A stretch of DNA of 64,000 nt from Podocnemis expansa (lineage: Eukaryota; Chordata; Testudines; Podocnemididae): NCBI GenBank assembly GCA_007922195.1, contig ML681963.1, forward strand, positions 53,605,902-53,669,901, in the 5' to 3' direction. Each line of letters begins with the position of its first letter. Positions within the stretch are counted from its first letter, which is position 1. Under the pieces are notes generated by a model. The model was not told where the DNA came from, searched no databases, and saw nothing but the letters and a program-made list of their open reading frames with translations. The position numbers were made by a program, and so were the translations under genes. Shown piece after piece: positions 11,399-19,405 of the stretch.

Positions 11399-12785
11399 TG
11401 TAAGGCAGGCTTAGAAGCTGTGCCTAACAGCTTCTGAACTGACAGGGGGGAGCAACTAATCTGCATGGGTCCTGTATTAGCATGGATACAAAGAGCACAA
11501 TTAACTGATTAGCATACTGGGTGCACTGGGGCAAAGTATACTGGGTAATAGCATTTGGGGTTTCTTTTCTCACAAATCTATCAATATCTGTAATTCTACT
11601 AAAGAGAAATATGAAATACTGTACTGTCTTTGGGTAAACTGCTACTCTGTGTTTGTTTCAAATCTGTCTGGGTTAGTTAAAGGGTAAAAGACACCCTTAC
11701 TTAGAAAAAGATTTGTAAGAATGGCTTCTGCATATTTTTAGCCTGAAAGAGTCAAAAAAAAAAAAAGAAAGAAAGAAAAGCGGTGGGTCAGTATTGTTTC
11801 TGTTGAAACAATGCTTGGGGTACTTTGCTCCTCTTGCATCTTTTGTTTGTTATGGAAATAGTTGAATTAACCAGCTGCTAAAGGGTAAGAGGGCTGATAA
11901 TCACTGAGCTAGGGGGGATTTGTTCAATCTAAGCTGAAAAGAAGCAATGGGATGAAGCTGGTGAATGGTGACAGTGGCCAATGGTGAGCTGGGCAATGTG
12001 AGGGACTGGAGGGCAGTGCTGGCAGACAGTGGACAGTGAGAGTGGTCAGTGGCAAGCTGGGTGACTCAAGGGACCGGAGGGCACTGCAAGTGGACAGTGG
12101 GCGGAGCTAGTGGATGGCAAGAACGGCCAGCAGAGAGCTGGGTGACACGAGGGACTGGTGGGCAGCACTGGCGGACAGCGGGCAGAGCCAGCAGACGGCG
12201 AGAGTGGCCAGCAGTGACCTGGGCAACCCAAAGAACTGGAGGGCAGTGCTGGTGGACAGTGGGCGGAGCCAGCAGATGGTCACAGTAAGCAGCAGTGAGC
12301 TGCATGACACAAGGGACCAGAGGGCGGAGCCAGCAGACAGTGGGTGGAGTGAGTGACTGGTAGATGGCATCAGTGGACAGCTGGCGTAAAAGACACTCGC
12401 TACGTACCTTAGGGTTGGTTGGGAGCCTAGTTAGCATTGATTCTCCAGCTCAGTGCCAGTTTTGCCATTAAGTTTGTATGTTCTGTTATATGGTATGGGT
12501 TATTGGGAACTTTGCTCTATACTAAGTTTCCTAGATAAGTGCTGATCTCTGTTATTTGGTCTTTTGCCTTTTTGTTTTACTGCTATTAAAAGCTCCATTT
12601 ACTACACTCACACTTGTGCTTGCGAGTGGGGAAGCCTTACCCTTTGGGGTGCCCAGGGAACAGTGCAGGATTCCCAGAGATCTGGGTGGAGGTTCAAGCC
12701 AGTTGATTGTGCTGCATCATTGGCAAACCCCTAGATATAGAACTTGGCCCTTGTTCTGCCAGCCTGCCGTGGCAGAAGAGTTACA
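11399..12785 (+). mobile_element. solo LTR, long (1387 bp), copy 1
   Basis: It starts TGTAAGGCAGG and ends GGCAGAAGAGTTACA, matching the start and end of the LTR at 13630-14903. Shared internal blocks include GCAACTAATCTGCATGGG near the start, CTTGCGAGTGGGGAAG and GGGGTGCCCAGGGAA near the end, and an ATTAAA polyadenylation-type signal at about 12586. No retroviral genes lie on either side. No clear TSD is visible, unlike copy 2. It is a remnant of an endogenous retrovirus left by LTR-LTR recombination or truncation. The large central tandem repeat is described separately. Confidence 0.8.
11960..12380 (+). repeat. 81-bp tandem repeat inside LTR copy 1
   Basis: About five tandem units with a period of 81 bp. 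I counted it between successive GGGCGGAGC/GGGCAGAGC landmarks at about 12099, 12180 and 12261. Units carry GGCCAGCAG, GAGCTGGGTGAC and GAGGGACTGGAGGGCAG. Because 81 is a multiple of three, several frames stay open on both strands; these are not genes. Confidence 0.88.
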
Positions 12786-13629
12786 AATAAGTGGGCACAG
12801 GACTGAATCCTGTATTACAGATGGAGCCGGTAGCTCTATTTACTATTAAAGTTGCTGACACTTCCCATTATAATAAAACCCTGTTTCCTGTTGTTTCTAA
12901 ATATGCCAAACATTGAAAAATTAGGATGTGATACTATAATTAAAGACCATCACATAATTCTTATAGCACCTGCATGACCCCATCAAACTTGGTACTTGGA
13001 TCTCATCAGTCTATCTGTGACTGAACCAATGATGCTTCCACTCAGACGGGACCTATTGTACCAATTTGAGGGTCAGATATACCACCCAGATCTCCACAGA
13101 CCACACCTCATACCCTAGCTGATAACTGGTCTCCACAATTGAATGCCAATGCTCACAACAGGTCCAGAAAATCCACAAGGAATACATACACACAACAATG
13201 GCATGGATTCAGTGCCTGGTGCGTACCTAAGCACATCACACCATTTTCTGTTTCCTTTTCGGACATACTAGGTTATGCCTCATATCTAAAGTAAGCTGGC
13301 CTCTCTACTGGCTCTTTAAAAGTGTATTTATCTGTAGTCTCAGCTTTCCACAATAAAGATTTACATGCCCACCAGCTTGTGTATCCAGTAGTCAAGAGAT
13401 TCCTTAAGGGCCCTGAAAGAACATAGCCTACAGTTTATAATCCTAGGCCTCTCTGAGACTTAGAACTTGTACTAAAAGCACTAACAAACCACCTTTTGAA
13501 CCCATTGCCATGGCACCTCTTCTTGACTTGTCTATGCAAATATCTTTCCTAGTCACCATCACATCGGCTAGAAGAGTGAGCAAAATCAACTCACTGATGG
13601 CAACACCACCATACACAACTTTTTACAAG

Positions 13630-14903
13630 TGTAAGTCAGGTCTAGAGCCTGGGCACTTCTTGTGCTTAACAGCTAAAAAGAGGGGCAACTAATCTGCATG
13701 GGTTTTTTATTTGCATGAACACAGTTGGGTATTAGTATAGGCTCACTGTGTGGGTGCAGGGCATGATGGTAAATTGTACATGTGTTGATTTGATCACAAC
13801 TCTGTCAATACCTGTATTTTAACTGAGGAGGGAAATTAAATATTGTCTTTTTCACAATATGCTATCTTTTGATTGTATAAACTCTGTTTAGTCTGTTTGG
13901 TGGAAAAGATACCATCAGCAACAAAGAACTGGAAAGAGTAAGTGACCCTGTGTTTTCAGGCTGGTAAAGGTAGAAAGGGGTGGGGAGTAGCATCAGCTCT
14001 ATCAACAAACTATGCTTGAGGCACTGCTTCATCTCTGCTCTACTGTTAAAAGACAGACTTAATGGCTGGCTCCTTGTGGAGCCTTTTCTTTTGTTGTTTT
14101 GACCAGAGGTGCTGTTTATGGTGTCCTAAAGAGAAAAACTGAAATCACTGAGAACTGAGACCCTCTCTAAGCTCAAATCACTGAAGAGTAACCAGTGTGT
14201 GGAGCCAGCAGATAGTGTGAGCCACCAGGGGAGGGCCAGGAAGTGTGAGTGAGCAGTGGGCAGAGCTGGCAGACAATGGGTGGAGCTAGCAGATGGTGTG
14301 AGTGGCCAGTGGAGGGCTGGAGAGCATGAGTGACCAGCAGGTGGAGCCAGCGGACAGTGCAGGTGGCCAGCAGAGAGCCACAGAGCATAGGTGACCGGCA
14401 GGCGGAGCCAGTGCACAGCAAGCAGAGCCAGCAGACAATGCAAGCAGCCAAAGTTGGGCTAGAAAGCCTCAGTGACCAGCAGGTGGAGCTGGCGGATGGT
14501 GCGAGCAATCAGCAGAGGGCCGGAGAGTGTGAATGACCAGCGGGCAGAGCTGGCAGACAGCAGGTGGAGGGGGGACATTCTCTACATACACAAGGGAGGA
14601 GTAAGTGTTGTATTGGGTTTTGGTGGGAATCCAGTTCTGCAGTGATTCTCCAAATCAGTGCTGTTTTTGATATTGTGTCTATACATTCTTTTATGTTATT
14701 ATTAAAAGTCCTGTATACTACACTCAGACTCTTGCTTGCGAGCGGGGAATTCTTATGTCTTTGGGGTGCCCAGGGAATAGTGCGTGATTTCCCAGAAGAA
14801 TGGGTGGAGGGTCAAGCCAGTTGGTGCTGTAACATTATTTGGAAACCCCTAGATATAAAACCCGGCCTTTATTATGCTATCTTGCACTGGCAGAAGGGTT
14901 ACA
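13630..14903 (+). mobile_element. solo LTR (1274 bp), copy 2, with 4-bp TSD
   Basis: It starts TGTAAGTCAGG, ends GGCAGAAGGGTTACA, and is bounded by CAAG at 13626-13629 and 14904-14907. A 4-bp TSD is typical of gammaretrovirus-like (ERV1) insertions. It shares several blocks with copy 1: GCAACTAATCTGCATGGG, CTTGCGAGCGGGGAA and GGGGTGCCCAGGGAA. ATTAAA near 14701 is a plausible polyadenylation signal. It lies inside a DIRS recombinase gene, so it is younger than that element. Confidence 0.88.
14190..14575 (+). repeat. 61-bp tandem repeat inside LTR copy 2
   Basis: About six units with a period of 61 bp, counted between GGGTGGAGCTAGCAG, AGGTGGAGCCAGCGG and AGGCGGAGCCAG. Units share GGCGGAGCCAGCAGA and GGCCAGCAG with the 81-bp units of copy 1 but are about 20 bp shorter. 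Confidence 0.88.
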
Positions 14904-15335
14904 CAAGGATAAAGTCACCCTAAAACCTCATCCTAAGCTTATACCAGAAGTGATCTCTCATTTTCACCTATACACTTACCTGCATTTTACCTGAAACTTC
15001 AAAAGATGTCCAGGAGTCAATCCTCCACACTCTCCATGGATGCCAATCAATTCCTTTTTCCCTAGACAGAATAAAAGCATTTAGAAAATCTGACAGACTT
15101 TTTGTGTCCATTGCTGACCTCCAAAAGGGTCAATTTATCTCTAACTTATCAACTTATCCTGTGACTTTATATTATACATTATGCAATTGATCATCTAGCA
15201 ACCTCAGACACCAGACTAGGTATATCCATCTTATCCTCCATTCATAAGACATAACAGAAGCCCCTCCTTCACTTTGGCATATTTCTGCATAGTCACCACA
15301 AGTGAAGTGATCACAGGGACAACATTCAACAAAGG

Positions 15336-15672
15336 AGAAAAGGTACTCATTGTATGCAGAAACTCCTTCTTCAAGATGTGTCCCCTGGTGGGTGCTCCAC
15401 TACCCACCCTCCACTGCTCTGTTTCAGATTGTATCTCTCTAAATAGGTACTCCATTGTGGAGAAGGAACTGAGGGTGATGGTCAGCACAGGCACACTAGC
15501 AAGCGTGCCAACGGCCTCTTCAAGGTATCACTAGTGCTTGTGCTGCCCACACTGATACTGCTCTGAAGAATCTTTGATTGAGGGCACTGTGGGATGTGAC
15601 ACCACAAGTGAAGCACCCACAGGGGCACACATCTGGAAGAAGGAAGACTTACTGCACATGGTGAGTAACCTT
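15336..15672 (+). repeat. DIRS terminal inverted-repeat region
   Basis: 15336-15404 (AAAAGGTACTCATTGTATGCAG, CTTCTTCAAGATGTGTCCCC, GTGGGTGCTCCAC) is matched in inverse orientation at 15600-15672 (GAAGCACCCACAGGGGCACACATCTGGAAGAAGG, ACTGCACATGGTGAGTAACCTT). Such a terminal repeat/complementary region is a hallmark of DIRS elements and marks the right-hand end at about 15680. Confidence 0.7.
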
Positions 15673-15690
15673 TTCTTTCAGCGTAACTAT

Positions 15691-17450
15691 CACTGAAATT
15701 GACATTTTAAATCAACTTCCTTTGTTCTAGCATATAAATAGCCAAGACTAGTTCTTTATCTGGTGTAAATCAGTAGAGTACCACAGAAGTCAATGGAACA
15801 ATGCTGATTCATATCTAGCCCTTTTAAAAAAACAAGAATAATTACTACTAACTCAGCAACCCAGGTTTCACAGTCATGCTAACACCTACATGTTGCATCA
15901 CACAGACTTTCTTACTTGAATCTGCAGCTTGACCTAAATCCACACTGCAAAAGGACAGGGCTTGGACCCAAGTCTCAAAAGGAATCAGTCTTTGACCAAC
16001 GTCTCAGCACTGTTTGCAAGCTTGAGTTCAGAAAGGTTCCTGGCCCAAGACAGACTGATCTGTGTTTGTATGGAAGGGGTGATTTGGACCTAAACTTCAG
16101 TCAGAGCCAGGGTTTACAGGATAAAATAGACATACCATAAGTATATGTGATTTATACCCCTTTCTGGGTTTCAGAGGTCAGGATCGAGCCTGAGGGGGAG
16201 TGTCTGCCATGCTGATTTAAGCCCCTCAGCCCACTGCCAGTAAGTCTGAATTGTTTGACCTGGCTCTGATATTTGGCACCATGGGTTTTTCTTTGCAGTA
16301 TAGACATTCTCTTAGAGGCCCTGGTAAATTATTGGGTCTGGTGTGGGTAGATCTTGCCAACAAAAGACAAATGCAGTTTTGCTTTTGCTTTGCTAGATCT
16401 CCTTCATGAATGCCTCCCCAGGGCCAGGAGACCCTGCAGATTCCATTACCAATAAATTCCAATTTTGCTCTTCTATAACAATGTAAATGTAATAATTTCA
16501 TCTCTAGCTCAGTCTGTTGCCCAATCCAAGTGTAGTAAAGGAATGGGCCATTAGAGAATTTACTATGGCAGCTGCTGGCAAGGTTTAATATGAAGTGTGG
16601 TTTATTGTCAGATTACTATTAATAACATTTCTGATTAGGGACTAACTTTTCTCAGAGCTGTATAAATGTCACGGAGAGATAGTTTGAGGAAGAGGAAATG
16701 TGCTATCTCCTCCCCGCCCTCAACCTGTGTGTCACAGGCACTTCCAAATGTTACTATCTTCTCATTGTTTTTTCATCCTATTGTAGAAATGCTGCAGCGT
16801 GACTAATTCTTGAATAAATCATTGCCATGACAACACCTGTAATACACTGCAAAGTGGAACTGAAACATTGTGATTCCTTTGGCTCAACCAAGGGGCTGAA
16901 GTGACACAGATTCAGGTTAAGTAACTGTGCTAAGCATTTTTTTTTCTTGCTATGAAAGAAGAGGTGATGAGCAATGTAATCTCTTTTAAAAACTGAAATT
17001 TTCTTCCTTCACCCACTACGTGAAGAATTAAATAAAGTCCCAGTGGCTCCATCATTTACCTCTTTAAGGTAAATATAAACACCAAATATATTCAAGGAGC
17101 CTAACATTAGTTACTGTGTTCCTGGCCAGTCTGACCCTTCCTTTATAGATCCTTCCATGTGTTTGGTTGAGAGACTTCATCTCTTTCAAAATGTTCATGC
17201 TGTGTGCCCTGGGACAATCCTTCTTCTTCATCTTGCCATTCCTCATTCTTTCTTTAGTTGTCTATTGTTCTTCCTTTTCACACCCATGAAGAGCTAACAG
17301 TGCAAGCTCCCAGCTACCAAGGACTAGTTTCATTGGCAATCAGGAGTCCAAGGCCCTGATCCTGTAACTGAAGCCCACTGGGATTCCATGTAGGACTCCT
17401 TGCTAAAGGGTCCAATTGCAGAACTGGGCTGCTGATTTGTGCATGGGTAT
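15691..17450. other. unannotated DNA with an ancient palindromic repeat
   Basis: 15745-15825 carries the near-palindromic repeat also seen at 30570-30665, 49935-50010 and 55040-55110 (GTGTAAATCAG...AAGTCAATGGAA...GCTGATTCA). 16821-16834 is an RFX X-box-like sequence. Otherwise no gene or element is recognised. Confidence 0.45.
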
Positions 17451-17497
17451 ACTAGAGGTCCCTTCCAGCCCTATGATTTGATTGATTGATTGAATTT
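17451..17497 (+). repeat. CR1 LINE 3' end fragment
   Basis: ACTAGAGGTCCCTTCCAGCC followed by CTATGATTTGATTGATTGATTG is the extreme 3' end of CR1, with a short tetranucleotide tail. Tens of bases only. Confidence 0.7.
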
Positions 17498-17691
17498 ACT
17501 GTCAGGGGATGAAATCCAATTCCCACTGAAGCCAGTGGCAAAACTCTCATTGAGTTAAGTGACGTCAAGTTATGCTCCTCATTTTAACCTTCACTAATGG
17601 AAAATGTGGAGGTCATCTGTAACTCTAAAGTTTAAGGGATAATCTGAGACTCTCCATGAATAAGATCCCAGGTTTAGATGAGCCCTAGAGA

Positions 17692-17815
17692 CAGGGCCAG
17701 ATTAACAGGCCCAGGGCTGCTCCCCACCACAGGGACCAGGCCCCTGCCCTCCATCACTGGGAGGAGGCACTGGAGCTAGAGGGCGTTCCTACCCTGGCCC
17801 TACTCCAGTCAGTCA
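17692..17815 (+). repeat. possible hAT-like terminus, GC-rich
   Basis: CAGGGCCAGATTAACAGGCCCAGGG resembles a hAT start. The reverse complement of 34240-34285 (CAGAGGCAAGTTAAGAGG...) resembles it. No TSD or opposite end was found. Confidence 0.35.
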
Positions 17816-18433
17816 GGTGGGTAGAGCGGCATGTGACTGGCACATGGTGCAGCGACCACAAAAGCAGCTCCCCCAGGGCCACACAGGCTACTCATGTATA
17901 TTGGTGATGAGACCCGAGTGTGTGATAATTTCAGAGACCACGAGAGGGCAGATGGGGCCTCCCCTACCACATATAGACAGACCTGGCCACAGCCCCCTGC
18001 CTCAGCCTCAACCAGTTGTAACAGGTTATGGCAGCTGAAAATCAGGGGAGTAGTCACCAAACTTGGGAAGGAGACAAAGGACTGGGAGGGGTTAGGGAAT
18101 AAGTCTGGGGGTGGGGGGAGGTCACTGCCCTGTGGGGAACTGGCAGGGAGGGAACCCAGAGGATGAGGCTCCCAAGGTGGAGCTATACTGCTATAACTGC
18201 TATATAGCTACACTGCTATAACCTAATTATTCTGCTAGCAAAGTCTTTCTGTGCTGTGATCCTGAGAACTAATAAAGCCTTCCGATTTCCACACTGGCTG
18301 GTAATTGTTTCTGACCATGGCGGCAGGGTGTAAGGACCCTTTGGGGCATGAAGGAACTCTCCGGGACTCAGCAAGACGGGGGGCTCCTGCCAGGAAAGTT
18401 CCTCGTGGACCAGGAGTGCTGAACCCTCTGAGG
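17815..18433 (+). repeat. AATAAA-bearing LTR-like repeat (same family as 47515-48175)
   Basis: It is collinear with the reverse complement of 47515-48175. Shared landmarks are CCGAGTGTGTGATAATTTCAGAGACCA, GGAGACAAAGGACTGGGAGGGG, GCTGTGATCCTGAGAACTAATAAAGCCTTC and the following TCTCCGGGACTC...GGGGGCTCCTGCCAGG. The AATAAA at 18271 sits where a polyadenylation signal would lie in an LTR. I do not recognise the family name, and no TG...CA ends are defined. Confidence 0.6.
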
Positions 18434-18579
18434 CAGGGCCGTAACTAGGCCAGGGCAACTGTGGCAAGGCCCTGGGCATTGTATCGAGCAGCTCCACTTG
18501 AGTGTGTGATCTGAGGGCACGTTTCATGCTACTTGCTCTGGGCGTGCCCCTGGCACCAAAATACCTAGCTTCAGTGCTG
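18434..18579 (+). mobile_element. 146-bp hAT MITE with perfect TSD
   Basis: Termini CAGGGCCGTAACTAGG and CCTAGCTTCAGTGCTG form imperfect inverted repeats. Both sides carry CTCTGAGG (18426-18433, 18580-18587), a perfect 8-bp TSD. Non-coding. The termini resemble those of the elements at 36439, 38135 and 42279. Confidence 0.85.
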
Positions 18580-18806
18580 CTCTGAGGTCAGATGGAGGAG
18601 ACAATGGCATGGGTGTGAGGAACACCCAGGGATGGTAGATCCCTCCCAAAGTCTAGCATTCTGTTTGGTTGTGTCAAGAGGAGGCCAGAGCACAAGTTCT
18701 GTGAGAGTCCATCACAGAAGCCTGTACTATCTGTGCTGAAGAAGACACCAAGTTAAAAGTGCTAAAGGCATGCATTGAATTGTTTCACATGCCACACATA
18801 CCAGTC

Positions 18807-19016
18807 TCATTCCAAAGGGGTGGCCATGTTAGTCTAGTTCAGCAAAACAAACGAGGAATCTGGTTGCACTTTAAAAAACTAACAAATTTATTTAGTGCAT
18901 GAGCTTTTATGGGGAAAAAATCAAGCATCTGGCCAAGTGGGATTTTCTCCCATGAAAGCTCATGCAATAAATAAATATTTTAGTCTTTATAAGTGTCACC
19001 AGACTCTTTTGTTGTT
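18807..19016 (+). mobile_element. foldback element, copy 1
   Basis: It starts TCATTCCAAAGGGGTGGCC, continues GTTAGTCTAGTTCAGCAAAAC, and then has two arms in inverse orientation: GAATCTGGTTGCACTTTAAA...CTAACAAATTTATTTA and AAATAAATATTTTAGTCTTTATAAGTGTCACCAGACTC. The flanks ATACCAGTC (18798-18806) and ATACGAGTC (19017-19025) match at eight of nine positions, a likely 9-bp TSD. Relatives are at 49557-49705 and 56002-56157. Family name not recalled. Confidence 0.75.
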
Positions 19017-19067
19017 ATACGAGTCAAGATCCTCATCTGCTGCAAACAGGAGCAGCTAGCTTTGTGA

Positions 19068-19187
19068 GGCAGTGTGGTCTAATCTAGAGGACTAGGCCAT
19101 TTGTTCAGGACTTAGGAGGTCTAGGTTCTGTTACTGACCAGTGATACAGCTCTGGACAAGCTGTTTTACCTTTTGTCTCCTTCTGAC
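19068..19187 (+). repeat. MIR-like core-SINE, truncated by hAT
   Basis: GAGGCAGTGTGGTCTAATCTAGAGGACTAGG...GGACTTAGGAGGTCTAGGTTCTG...TCTGGACAAGCTGTTTTACC is a typical core-SINE 5' half. It stops exactly where the hAT terminus begins at 19188. Confidence 0.7.
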
Positions 19188-19405
19188 CAGGGGTGTCGCT
19201 GGCACTTGGCACCAGGGGCACGTGCCCTGAATCCCAGTGTCAGTGCCCCAGGTCTGGCAGCTCCCCCCCACCCCCATTGGGCTGGAGATCCAGGTCCCAG
19301 CCACCGGGGATCTGGGGCCCAGCTACCCGCTGCCACGGCCGCGGCATCCCCGTCCCCGGTGGGGGATCTGGGGCCCAGCCACCTGCGGCCGCAGCAGCCC
19401 CATCA
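19188..19405 (+). mobile_element. hAT fragment related to 42279-43040
   Basis: It starts CAGGGGTGTCGCTGGCACTTGGCACCAGGGGCACGTGCCCTG, matching the terminus and subterminal GGGCACGTGCCCTGGG of the 42279 element. It continues GC-rich to GGCCGCAGCAGCCCCATC. The other terminus is missing. Confidence 0.7.

Larger units (their letters stand above)
13440..15230 (+). pseudogene. DIRS tyrosine recombinase, interrupted by an LTR
   Basis: Recognisable segments: KPPFEPIAMAPLL, then LVTITSARRVSKINSLM around 13540-13600, then PPYTTFYK up to 13629. After the 1274-bp LTR the frame continues as KVTLKPHPKLIPEV from about 14910. The segment SARRVSK keeps the Arg that corresponds to the first catalytic Arg of the family (R-V-S-E-L), while the usual Glu is Lys. 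The enzyme normally integrates a circular DIRS copy without leaving a TSD. Stops and the insertion make this copy dead. Confidence 0.75.
12950..15690 (+). mobile_element. DIRS-type tyrosine-recombinase retrotransposon remnant
   Basis: It is a plus-strand remnant of the 3' part of a DIRS element: the downstream RNase H/linker region (about 12960-13140), tyrosine-recombinase pieces (13440-13629 and, beyond the inserted LTR, 14904-15230) and a terminal inverted-repeat structure (15336-15672). It is heavily mutated with several stops. It is split by a solo LTR at 13630-14903 with a CAAG duplication. The minus-strand DIRS at 36.7-43.5 kb is a better-preserved relative. Confidence 0.75.

Noticed and set aside
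12049..12437. Several 80-120 codon frames on both strands
   Set aside because: They are produced by an 81-bp tandem repeat whose period is a multiple of three, inside an LTR.
11399..14903. The two similar LTRs as the two ends of a single provirus
   Set aside because: The DNA between them is DIRS sequence, not retroviral, and copy 2 has its own private 4-bp TSD. They are independent insertions.
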